Assembly (NCBI RefSeq): GCF_037975245.1
Contig: NC_092579.1
Coordinates: 11,000,678-11,064,677, forward strand
Direction of reading: 5' to 3'
DNA: 64,000 nucleotides
Source: Apostichopus japonicus
Taxonomy: Eukaryota; Echinodermata; Holothuroidea; Aspidochirotida; Stichopodidae
The notes below the pieces were generated by a model, which was not told the DNA's origin, made no database searches, and saw only the letters and a program-made list of their open reading frames with translations. Positions 41,955 to 52,600 of this stretch are shown one piece after another. Each line of letters opens with the position of its first letter. Positions within the stretch are counted from its first letter, which is position 1. The translations under genes were made by a program, and so were the position numbers.

Positions 41955-42200
41955 TAGCAGTACAAACTGTCGCAAATATTCCATATTCAGTATAAACTGT
42001 CCCGGTCCCACAGGACAGTTTATACTGGATTTACCAGTACGTTTGGTCTCCCCGGACCTATTGTACAAGGCCAGTTGGTACAGACTGTCTCCCCAAACAG
42101 AATATGGTATGGTTACACGGAGGGGGACATTATTTGACGGTCATATATTTTGTTGTAAATTGTGTCCCCCTGAACACAATGTCCGCCGTAGCATGTACGT
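41955..42200 (+). repeat. Hairpin-rich GTCC/GGAC repeat, divergent copy 2
   Basis: A perfect 15-bp stem, CAGTATAAACTGTCC (41988-42002) with its complement at 42013-42027. Shares CGGTGTAGCAGTACAAACTGT, GGGGGACATTATTTGACGG and TTGTGTCCCCCTGAACACAATGTCCGCC with the copies at 19550 and 48030. Lies directly upstream of the frame at 42226. Confidence 0.65.
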
Positions 42201-42225
42201 TCGAGTAGCAAAAATTTAATTAGTA

Positions 42226-42547
42226 ATGGACTCTGGCAGTATCCGTATTATTAGCAAATTGTCGCATTTCGGCTTCCGTATATTTAGCAGTAAAGTCGTG
42301 GGACAACTAAAAACGGAAAAGCTAGCAGAAAACGTGAGACAAATTGCGGATATTCTAAGAGATGAGAGCTATCCAAGTGGGTTTACAAGAATAAAACAGA
42401 GAAGAATTCTACGGAGACAAAGTCAGTCTTTCAGACTGGCTGAAAATGGAACTCTTGCGTTCCGAAATTGAAGGAAAGTGTTGCTATCTAGGGCTACTCA
42501 ACTCGCCCAAATCGAAGCAGCTCACACTGACTAGTGACATCTATAAG
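42226..42547 (+). pseudogene. Putative first exon of an integrase-derived gene
   Basis: ATG 42226 opens a frame of 81 codons whose second half, YPSGFTRIKQRRILRRQSQS then FRLAENGTL, resembles the N-terminal segment (YP.G....KR.IRR.A..F.L..G.L) of KRBA2/GIN1-like integrase proteins. It stops at 42471. From 42395 another frame is open (DWLKMELLRSEIEGK ... LTLTSDIYK) to a good donor, AAG|GTAATG at 42548, with phase 0 that fits the next exon. The frame switch in mid-exon suggests decay or an unrecognised intron. Weakly supported; relation to the downstream exons is by order and phase. Confidence 0.4.
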
Positions 42548-44219
42548 GTAATGTCTGTAACTTACAGTATAGGATACACAATATGGTATTGGTTGTTAAA
42601 TGGCGAACGGCCATTCCACAGTTAAACTATAACCAGGCCTCTAGGACTGATTGGTGAACAAATCATGATATTCTTTTACCACATTTGGTTAGTTGTAAAA
42701 ACTCATTCGCAAAAGTCAAGCAATTGCTTGTGCAACATTATACAGTAATCAGTTGTATGCTTGAGCAAAGTTATTAGGGCCTATTTCTTTTCGTTTTGTT
42801 TACCCAATTGTTTACCCAAACAAATTTACCCAAACAAATTTTTGTGACAATTATTATAAATTTCCACCTTTAATCGCCCTGCCTATCATAAAAGATAACA
42901 ACAGATTACTAAAGCTTAGAGTGCTAGTCTGGTCTGCATGCATGGGACACTATAAAATGCAATTATTGGACTATAGCATATATAGCCGAGCCTACTTCTA
43001 GAGGAAAGTGGCACTAATACTGTACATAATAAATTCACGTTCATTAATTTTGGTTGGTAAGAACAGATATTGAAGGCCTGATAGTACTTTTTTTAGGTGT
43101 GGCATATTCTCTACATGCCAAACCTCACTGCAGAAGAAAACTTCTTAAATATCTATAGACCCCAATTGTGGCCAAGCAATGTGTACAATAATGGGAATAT
43201 TCCATTTCAAACACTGATATAGAGTTGTAATTCAATTTTAAGGCACTTCAGCTAGAACTACCAATTCTGCAGCCCATATATTTGTGTGTGTTTGTTTGTT
43301 TGTGGTTTTTTTTTGGGGGGGGGGGGCAAAAAAACATGATATCTCCTTTGATCATGAATTTTCTTATCTCTTTGAAGGTGTTCATCTTTGCATAGATAAA
43401 CCAGACAACAGACTATGTCTATTGTCTAGATTCTATGGAAAACTATCAACGTTGATGTAACAAGTTATGTTCAACAGGATGTCAAAGCGTCATTGTCATG
43501 TAGACCTATGAACAAGTCTCCATAGCATTCCTGTAACTGGGTTATGGAAACAGGTAAATATTCAATCTGTTTTAATTGCACAGGATGTCCGCAGTATGCA
43601 GTGAAGGTTTAGTTTAGTTAATGTCACTCTTTCTGGACAAATTAAACATTTACAAGTTTAACGGTAGTCTGTATTGGCCCTAAATTTTGGCCACTTTAGT
43701 TGCTAGAAGTTTTCAAAAAGTACTTTTCTGGGGGTAATAACCCTTTATATTGTGCTCAGACATTCTAAATGATGACACGAGATGATTGAATGTCCCAGTG
43801 AGGTAAATTTCCTTCAGGGATATAAACATACTTACAGAATTTTGTCCAAAGTGAAAATTTGGCATATTTAGGGCCTATACAGCAAACCTTTAAGCCACAC
43901 TCTGGCCTAACTGCAGAGCAACCATCAATATAGGCATGTAATTGTAAGTTGCAAAAAGTGGCGTATCATTTTACTAGTTTAGTGGTTGAAGCGATTGTAA
44001 ATATATGGTACAGTATGGTGTAAGTTACATTTTCATATTTGCAAGGTAAAAATAATTGGCCTAAATCCACCATCACCCTGTTTCGATCAGATATCCCACT
44101 GTTTTTATCTAGATCTGTGTACAGCATGAAGCAATGGAATAGAACAACAGTCAAGGCAAAGCCTGCAACTTATAAAAAAAATTAAATTAGCACCTTGATG
44201 CTGTCTTCTTTCTTAACAG
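42548..44219. other. Probable intron
   Basis: Between a possible donor (42548) and the integrase exon acceptor. G-run at 43315-43326. No other coding segment seen. Confidence 0.4.
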
Positions 44220-44377
44220 GTTGGTGTTGATCTTATTGGTCCTCTACCAGTGACAGCTGCCAATCGACTGTATATGATAACACTGTCTGACTTCTATTCA
44301 AAGTGGCCTGAGACTAAGGCAGTGCCTGACAAGACTGCAGCATCAACTTCTTATTTCATTACTGATGTGATGATGAG
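44220..44377 (+). CDS. Gypsy-type integrase core exon (domesticated or retired)
   Basis: Bounded by acceptor TTCTTAACAG and donor GAG|GTAAGC. Encodes VGVDLIGPLPVTAANRLYMI then TLSDFYSKWPETKAVPDKTA: the start of the retroviral/Gypsy integrase catalytic core, where the Asp of GVDLIGP is the first catalytic residue. Reading phase is preserved into the next exon (45705). Spliced, intron-bearing integrase copies are known in animals as GIN and KRBA2-like genes derived from Gypsy elements. Because the following exon has lost the second catalytic Asp, enzymatic activity is unlikely. Gene extent beyond these exons is unknown. Confidence 0.75.
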
Positions 44378-45704
44378 GTAAGCATGTCTTAAAAAGTGAA
44401 CTATTTTCTGCAGTTAGTAACTAGTTCCAATATGAATGGCATCATATCTGTTATTTGTACCATGCAAATAACTTGCAGTGCATGGCAGAATGCTGTGTTT
44501 GAGTATAACTCATTTCCAAATAGGTATTAAGCATACAGAAAGGTCACAAAGGTAGGTGAGAACCGAGAAAGTGTACTGTAAATCTTTGCAGGTTAAGTCC
44601 CCATTAACAAGTTTATATGTAAGTAGTTTTTGTTCCTATATTTACTTGCAAAGGTTCCACCTCTGGTTTTTAAGTAGCATATAGCCTGACAATTGTCGTC
44701 ATTTAATTTACATCCCCAAAAAGTGATTTTGGCTGGACATGTTTCACTGCAGCAGACAGTTTATTTGTTCAAACAAATGATGAGTAAATAATTAAGACCA
44801 CATTCCACAGCTAGACACCACCTTTTGTGTGTTGTTTTTCAAAAAGGTGTTGGACAGTTTGATATTGTAACCACAGGGAACTTTTCTGTTTAGAAAGTGT
44901 GAACTTATTACTAATTGGCTGTTTTGACAGGAACTTCGACAAGATAAGAGAGATAATGTATCAACTGAGTTTTGGTACCATTTCTCTGTTAGGTCCGTTG
45001 TGGAAAATTGCTAAATGTGTTTGTGAGTGTGGTGGGGGGATATTTCCTGAAACCTGGGAGAGGGACCCTCTTTTTTGGCAAAATAGGGCAATGTTTAGGT
45101 CTCTTGACGCAAAATGATGTATAATAGTACATTTTACCATAATAATGGTTAGCTAGCATTATTTGGTTTTGCATTTGGGTCATAGAGAGGGTGTTTTGAA
45201 CCCCCATGGATCCTGATTCAGGACAATTAATGTTTGATCGGCATTAAACAGTCATACCATGCACACATACATCAATAGAGCACCAAAAGGCATCAAATTT
45301 CTGTTGTATCCTAGCTTACTCTAATTTGATAAATTTCTGATATTAAATTTAATTAATATGTCACAAATGTTGTATTGGCTCATGTGGTTAAAACTTTTCA
45401 GGTTTGGTAGTGAACTGTACAATATAGCGCCAAAATTATGACATGCAATCTCCAATTAATAAAATGGAGCCAGTAATCCCATAAACATGTAGGTGTCACA
45501 ATAAAAGATCATCCAATTAACTCAATGCCTAAGCATAGTTCAGTTGTACACTATACAGTCTACACTTAACCAATATGGTGAATGTTAATTATCTTTGTAG
45601 TGGAGCTTACACATAACCTTTCAAGATGATAATTTATTTTATATATGACTTACAGTGTGGCATTCACTACTCATAATATTGCTTTCAACTTTTATTTTGC
45701 ACAG
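44378..45704. other. Intron
   Basis: Consensus GTAAGC and TTTTATTTTGCACAG ends. No repeat recognised inside. Confidence 0.6.
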
Positions 45705-45748
45705 ATTTGGTTGTACTGATATCTCATATCTGACCACCAATGGAGGGA
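45705..45748 (+). CDS. Integrase core, next exon
   Basis: Joins to 44377 in phase: MMR|FGCTDISYLTTNGG. In active integrases this position reads RFG.P..IISDQG.EF, so the second catalytic Asp is replaced by Thr (TTNGG for SDQGR). A good donor, GTATGT, follows GGA at 45749; if unused, the frame ends at TAG 45778-45780 nine or so codons later. No further exon with the catalytic Glu could be found. Confidence 0.6.
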
Positions 45749-45780
45749 GTATGTATGAAGTTAACAGAAGACATGTCTAG

Positions 45781-46700
45781 ACGATTTTCTTAGCAGTTAA
45801 CTTGTTACCGACAATAATCTTGTCTAACATATCATGAGAGAAAACTTCGTCGGCTGCTATATGTTTAAGCAAAGAGAGGCCATTGACTTTTCACTGCCAG
45901 TCGTTCGGTGGAAATCCATATATTTGCAGTTCAAGTTGAAGGGTTGTGACGCTCGAAATTCTTTATCACCTCATTACTTCATTAAATTACAAATACGAAG
46001 GCGTGTTTCTTGGTTCTAGAAATTGTGTTTAAGATAAGTTCTCATAGTAAAACATATAACCGACCATATTCTGCTTTCTGTTGTAACTTTTGCTGTTATG
46101 GATTTCTGTGTAAGTCTTAACGAAAAACCCGTTGGATACATGAGAATCAGCTATTTTATTTTGTAATTTACAATCAAGATTTAACTTTGACGGTATCAAG
46201 TTGCACATTAAAGCATTTTATAGGTGTTTGTGGAAAGCAGTTCAAGGGGGATTCTAATAGGGAAACTTCTGCATGGTTTTATTGAGGTCTTTACCAAACT
46301 CTAAAGAGGATGTTCTTCATGTGGATTATGAGAGTTTCAAGTACATATTGTTTGAAGAAGAGTGACAGTAGTATATCATTCTAACCAACCAATGCCTCCC
46401 TGCTTGAAGGATGCTCTAGAAAGCATGGATTATCTTTAGTTGCATCAGAGCTACAAAGGGAGAGTCATCATTCCAGTTAAATTTCCCCATGCAGGGGGTA
46501 GGAAGTGGTTGTGGGCACACAACATCAGAGGGACATTTTCTCATTCCACAACCACCACTCGTTATGCTATAAACTGATACACACCGGCCATATCACTTAA
46601 ATATATATGATGTGTTAGTAGTGTTATCAATAATATTTATTGAGATGTTTATTGTTAACCTTGCTATAAAAAGATATGGGATGCCATTTTAAAAATAGTA
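45781..46700. other. No gene seen
   Basis: AT-rich; CCC-run at 46714-46725 just beyond. Confidence 0.4.
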
Positions 46701-46729
46701 TGTACAGACAGTGCCCCCCCCCCCCGGCT

Positions 46730-48275
46730 CCTGGCTCCCTGATCCCATGTATAATCATTTTTTCACTCTTTGCCCAGTCTGATATAGATTCAGAATATTG
46801 TGTTTGTGCATGACTATCATCCAATTTCATGTTTTGATTTTACTATATTAACTTTCTTTAAACAAACTTTTCTCTACAAGAATGACATATTTAAAGTGTG
46901 AGAAACATGATGAGACAACAAATCTAGCATATTGCATCCTGCTCTGTCCTATTTGCTTTATTCTTTCCCTTGTTTGGCTTTGTTTTGTTTCCTGTATGTT
47001 TTGCAGCTCTTTTGAAGAGAATATTGTCTAATACATCTTTTCTAATTTGAACCACTTTTGTCCAATAAGAAACCTTCATAATAAGAAACAACGAACCTTT
47101 ATCACTGGAATTGCCTGGAATGCCATTTGTCTATACAAATGAAGATTGCTTCGCGCATGGCCATCACAACGGGCTTAAGGGGCAGGGGTGGGAGAATGGC
47201 CTTCCACCCTGTTGAGAGGGAGAAAACCTTGACTCAACGATTGAGTGACAAAAATAAGGAATGGTTAAAAAGTAAACAATAAAGTAGTAATGAAAGTCAG
47301 TAAATAGGTGTCAAGCCCATACGGAGGGTTGGGGCAGTGTTGACATTTTCAAGGTCTCTCATCACAGATAGGTCACAGACTTAAGAAGACCCTCCCCAGG
47401 ACACAAATTTGATAACTTACCATCCCAACTCCCCCCCCCCCCTTATCCTTGCACTAAAAATTATGTGTATGGGCCTGAGTTTTGTATACAGCGTTGCCGA
47501 TTTCATTTAGGATGTAACTTGAAAACACTCTCGGTTCCCGTCCTATAATGAGCTTTACGCACGGATGAAATTTCATATTGGCTAAGCAACTCTCGTAGAC
47601 CCATGAAGTACAGTTACCATACTTGCCAAAACTTACCCACTGTGTGTTAGGGAAATACGGAAAAAATGAAGTTTGGACTCCTAAAGTTCGTAATATTTTA
47701 CCTCTACAATTATCATTTTTTGTTGTAGCTGTTGCATTCCCTATCCCGTACCCGCCCTCCGTTGGGGAGGAAGTTAGGTTTATACTATCTCTCCCTCTGT
47801 AAAGATGACTATGAACGCAATGTAGTTGCCGAATACAAAATGCAACATATACGGAGGATAACATAGCAGCAATCACATCAAAAACATGATTAACATCTTC
47901 TACAGATGGAAGATTTGTTTCTTTTTTTTCTTTTTTTCCCGTTCTATTTTTTGTTTTGCAGCAACGCACAACGTCTCATTTATTTCCTGTAACATTTAAC
48001 TCTGACGTTTGCATCTGCTCTAATTATTGATATAATGAACTCAATTGCCTTTTGAATATCGAAATGCTTAAATGTTATGCGGGACAAAATATGCTATGAA
48101 GTATTTGCGGACATTCTGTACCAGGACATTTCGTCCGGTGGGACTATATTTGCTGTGAGGGTGGGACACAATTTTCAGCAAATAATGTCCGACCGGACTA
48201 AATATGCTGGTACAAAGTGTCCGCGGAGACACTTTGTACAGGGGGACACTCTGTACTGTCACACCGGCAGCGCTG
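46730..48275 (-). repeat. Long dispersed repeat, copy 2 (inverted), with hairpin-rich end
   Basis: Inverse of 24340-25640 (46730-47990) and of 19550-19800 (48030-48275). The hairpin end includes GTACAAAGTGTC CGCG GAGACACTTTGTAC at 48212-48240. A 171-codon minus frame at 47454-47969 is open only in this copy and looks fortuitous. This uninterrupted copy shows that the Gypsy element split the other copy. Confidence 0.8.
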
Positions 48276-49439
48276 CGTGTATTTCCGTCTAGACTGTGCA
48301 CATGCTCGTACTACCCGTAACGTTTTGTATCCCGCATGGCGGGTCACGTAATAAGCACACCAAACCCAACTCTCCACAATTAGATAGATCCAGTGCAGCA
48401 GAATATTGGTATTTGCGTTCCATATTTACCAAATCCAACTCGCCAGTAGAAGAAAGCGGTAAAGTCTATTTATTTAGTAAGTATTTAATGATAATATTTA
48501 AATGATAATAATATGAATTTTGGTACGCCACTATGTTCGATCTAACGTTACTCCGTTAGTACAGTGGACCTAGCGTAGGTCTAAGTTAAGGCTGATTTGT
48601 ACTAGTCTATTACTACTAGGCCTAGTCTAGGCCTATATACAGTATTGCGAAGTTAGGAACTCTGCTAAGATCGGACACCCTCATGTTCGTAATATTACAG
48701 CAAGGGAAAATGAAAACCTACCAGTTTTCAAATATGTAATAAAAATCATCAATAAATTCAATGTTAGGTCACAACATTTTACGATCTTCCCACAAAAAAA
48801 TGACCTTTGAAAAATATTTCCGTCAGGTATTTCAACATTGTGTTAACTTGAATGGACCTCGCAAAACAACACTTTTACCAATCAACCACAATTTTCGGTG
48901 AATAAAATGAATATATTAGGGGTTGAAGGTAAGAATTAGACCAGTCTATTTCAAATATTTAATGCCTATCAACTTTCGGTTGCCATTTTAGTTGGCTGTT
49001 CGAATTATAATCCGACGTTGTCAACCTGGGCATAGGCTAGGCTGAGCCAATATTTTCCTGTACCGAAAATACAAAATTTTTCCGTAAAATATTTACCGGA
49101 ATTTCAGAAACTTTCACAATTGATATCTGCTGAGCAGATCTAATGAAGGGTGAATTTTGTTTCACACGGGTATTTCTTCAGTTGAATGGTTGAAAATCCT
49201 CTCATATTCTGTTTCTAAACTATGCAGGGTCCATTTAGTAATACTACTAGTCCTAGGCTAGTTGTACTCGTAATTAATATATTACAGTAACATTAATGCG
49301 AAGTTAGGAACAATGCATAGTCTGAATACCTTCATTTTGGTAATATTTCAGCATGAGAAAAAAAAATACCTACCAGTTCAAATATATGTAATAAAGGCTC
49401 CAGCCAGGCCTAGTTGTCCCGCCACAATTTACCTGCACC
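48276..49439. other. No gene seen
   Basis: GGCCTAGTCTAGGCCTA-type short palindromes near 48617-48635. GCGAAGTTAGGAAC occurs at 48647 and 49299 with similar flanks, so it is a degenerate direct repeat of about 650-bp spacing. Confidence 0.4.
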
Positions 49440-50110
49440 CTGTAGGCTGTAGATGGCTGCTAGGTGGCTACGTTCTTAAATGGCTACGTTCTTGATAACG
49501 ATGCAATCGTAGCCACTATCCCTACTTCCCTCTGACTCGGAATTATTTTCTACTGTTCCCTGTACAAAATGATACACACAAATGAGAAAGATGCAACTGG
49601 ACCCACCCTAGCCACTCTTCCTACGCATTCAGATTTAACAATTTTTTAAAAATTTTCTGTATCAAAAGATAGGCAGAAATGAGAACACTGCAATTGGAGC
49701 CATCTAGCCACTCTTTCTACTCCCCTCACATTTTTCTTTATTAAAAGATAGGCAAAAATGAGACCGATGCAATCAGAGTCATGGTAGCCACACTTTCTAG
49801 TTCCTTCGGTCTTTAATAGAATGTAAAAGGATAGGCAGAAATGAAAACCAAGCCATCGTAGCCACTATCCTTACTTCCCTCCGACTTAAAATTTTCTTTA
49901 ACATTTGTTTGTATAAATAATAGGCCGCAATGAAAACGATGGAATTAAAGCCATCTTAGGCACTCTGCCTGCGACCCTCAGACTTAAAATATTTTCCATT
50001 ATTTTTCTGTATAAAAGGATAGGCAGAATTAAGTACGTGTAACTGGGGCCATCATAGCCACTCTGCCTGCTCCCCTCAGACTTAGAATAATTTTCAACAT
50101 ATCTATGAAA
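49440..50110 (+). repeat. Degenerate tandem repeat, about 100-bp unit
   Basis: About six copies of a unit containing ATAGGCAGAAATGARAAC, GATGCAATCGTAGCCACT and TTCCCTCMGACTTAAAATTTTC. Units differ by substitutions and indels. Confidence 0.85.
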
Positions 50111-50851
50111 AAGTTACTGGGATAGAAGAAAAAAAAGCCAATATTTGAAAGATGTTTATTTCAGTTTGTATTGTCTCTGTTTAGACCAAGTGACAAAAAA
50201 ATTAGGAGGCCCTTCTTTAATTTTTTAAATGGCCGCCCGACACATTTTTGGAGACTACCACCTGCCAGGTTAATTTTTAACTTTTTCCTTCAAAATATAT
50301 AGACTCCCATCCACATCATTACAGAGTGATGCTGAAGTCTGTTGAAAAATACTATTTTTTAAATAATTTTTTCCAAAACAAGTTTTTTTAAAGTATTGTA
50401 GTAATTTCAGTGTGGTGAGAAACTACATTTTCTCACATTAACTTGTTTACACCCATTGTAGTATATATATGACTTTAATGAAAGAGTCTTATGTAGTCTT
50501 TGTAATCTGTACTCCTGAGAATCTTTGAGTGTTAATTAAAAAACCTAATGAGCCATTAGAATAAGTGTTATAAGCATATCTTATCTTGATTTAAAAGCTT
50601 GGGAAAGTTTTACTGCATGCTCTTATAGTACTAATATTCTGCCCTCTCTATTGTGCACAGCCCTGAACACTGCATTCCAAACCAAGTCAAATGACCCAAC
50701 AAATTTCAGTATCAAAATGCAATTGTGCCTTTCAGCTCCTGTCTATAATATAATACAAAAAATTATAAAGCTAACTCAACAATCAAAACCAGTAAACCAT
50801 AAACACATCAACAAAAATGCTCATGACAACTATTTTCCAATTTCTTCACAG
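50111..50851. other. No gene seen; upstream intron sequence
   Basis: AT-rich, ends in a good polypyrimidine acceptor. Confidence 0.4.
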
Positions 50852-50913
50852 ATAACAGGAAAACAAGTTTCAGCCAAAGCAACCTACACCATCATTGGCA
50901 TAGATAACCAAGA
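50852..50913 (+). CDS. Internal exon of an unrecognised gene
   Basis: Acceptor CCAATTTCTTCACAG and donor AAGA|GTAAGT. Encodes ITGKQVSAKATYTIIGIDNQ plus the first two bases of a Glu codon completed by the next exon. Short, 62 nt, phase 2 at the 3' end. Upstream exons could not be found by eye. Confidence 0.65.
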
Positions 50914-52207
50914 GTAAGTTCAATTGACATAGATAATTTCATCATCACACATGAGCATTAGTGTCCTTCCTTACAAGAAAATTGACATCCTCACCAATCA
51001 CCATATTTAATAGAAATTTGAACAAAACACCACCCTACTATTCAAGTTAAAATCAGATATGGTTCAGTTGTAGGTTAACAGCAAATTGAAAGAAAAAACA
51101 GCCTTCCGTTACCTTTTTTTGCACTTTCTGTAAAACAATCAGAAATATCTTGGTAGCTGCGGACCATTAACATTCGGTCCAATGTTCAACAATATTCTGT
51201 GATTTGTTCTCAATCTGGTGACCTCAAATTCACTCAAATTCAAGCATTAAATGAAACTCTGTGAACCAAGATTCATATATATCATTTTTAGCTCATACCT
51301 ACAAATTTTGTGGTACATTGTTGAGGATTTGTCACGATACTACTGTGGAAGTGTTACTTTCAGGTTGTTCATGAATTTAAGATCAAAGGTCAACTAAGGG
51401 TCTTTTGTGGCCAGGGCCATGTCCCTATACTTTCAATAACACTCTTAATTAATGGCCTCAAAATTACCTTCGAAATAGTTGCCACCAAATGTTGACTATA
51501 TGTACGAAGTTACATGTTCATACCAAGTTTCATGTTGATTCAACAATGTCTAGTAATTTGCTTCTGGTGACCAAAAAATTGACCTGCAAATTTTCAGCAC
51601 AATGTATAAGTTTCATGTTGATCCAACAATGTCTGGTAATTTGACCTCAAATGACCCCTGGTGACCCTTGGAATTTTCAGCACGAAATGTGGACTACATG
51701 TACCAAGTTTCATGTTCATCCAGCAATGTCTAGTTTGAGCCCCAAATATGCCAGGGCCTAAACACTTATAGGGCCCAAAGAGTTTTGATCTATGACACAT
51801 ACCTAACATATGTATCAAGTTTGATTCAATTCCATTCAATACTTTTTGAGTTATGGACATTTGTTACGAACAAGGAACAAAAGAAAAAGGAACAGAATAA
51901 CAGAAGGAGAAACATGATGATTTCTTGAGCTGCTCTCCCGCAACTAAAATGTACCCTGGTTCACATCATATCTGCTCTGACCAGGGGACAGTAAAACTTG
52001 ATTTGAATTTCAGCTTGAAACTTCTTCAAACATGACCTTTGCTGATCGCTGATTATCAGTAAACATGCAAGTGTACCTTCCGAACTGTGTCCGACAACCT
52101 TCTCCCTGTCCTTAGAAGGAGACACTTACAGTATCTTGAGTACCTGTACCAAGGAAACAAATTCATCTGCCCTAGTTTATTTACTTTTATTTCTTCTCAA
52201 ATTTCAG
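50914..52207. repeat. Intron with dispersed TGACC-type repeats
   Basis: 51480-51740 holds several copies of CAAGTTTCATGTTGATYCA and CAACAATGTCTAGTAATTTG; an inverted relative is at 54150-54200. These spread-out words form a common intronic repeat family. Confidence 0.65.
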
Positions 52208-52385
52208 ACTAGACAATATCTCCATCATCACAGAGTGCGGGAACACCTTCGACCTACCTTCCAGTCTGCTCAAAGTCACTGGCCTTGACTTCATTGACAT
52301 GACTCCGCTTCAATGTCAATTTACAGTGGAGGGAGATAAGGTCAAGAAGATTCAGTTCGAGTATCCTGTTACTACAGCAGTATAG
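52208..52385 (+). CDS. Terminal exon of the unrecognised gene
   Basis: Acceptor TTCTCAAATTTCAG; phase fits the exon at 50852. Encodes LDNISIITECGNTFDLPSSL, then LLKVTGLDFIDMTPLQCQFT and VEGDKVKKIQFEYP, stop TAG at 52383-52385. Short beta-strand-like segments ending in GDKVKKIQFEY are reminiscent of the last strands of NTF2/SnoaL-like folds, but that is only an impression. A weak alternative donor (GA|GTATCC, 52361) would splice in phase to 54808 and replace the last residues with YQGKEITPTE. Degenerate duplicate downstream at 52465-52600. Confidence 0.75.
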
Positions 52386-52464
52386 TTGAAAGTCCAAAAA
52401 AAGAACTGATGACTAGAGGTTATTTCTGGACAGAATTGGCCCCTGATTGACCGTTATTTGGTCA

Positions 52465-52600
52465 TCTGTATAATCCCAGTCTTCTCGAAGTCACTGGCTT
52501 TGACCTTATTAACATGACTCCGCTTCAATGTCAATTGACAATAGAAAATGGAGTCAAAGATAAACAGTTTACCCTGTTGCTACAGGTGTATACAGTAGTT
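52465..52600 (+). pseudogene. Degenerate duplicate of the terminal exon
   Basis: CTTCTCGAAGTCACTGGCTTTGACC and ATGACTCCGCTTCAATGTCAATT match 52285-52322 closely; the reading frame (SLLEVTGFDLINMTPLQCQ) survives and then drifts (IENGVKDKQFTLLLQ). No acceptor at its left. Also followed by the same CAACAGCAG-like text. Confidence 0.8.

Noticed and set aside
47454-47969. 171-codon minus-strand frame
   Set aside because: Lies in a dispersed repeat; the paralogous copy near 24400-24960 does not keep the frame.
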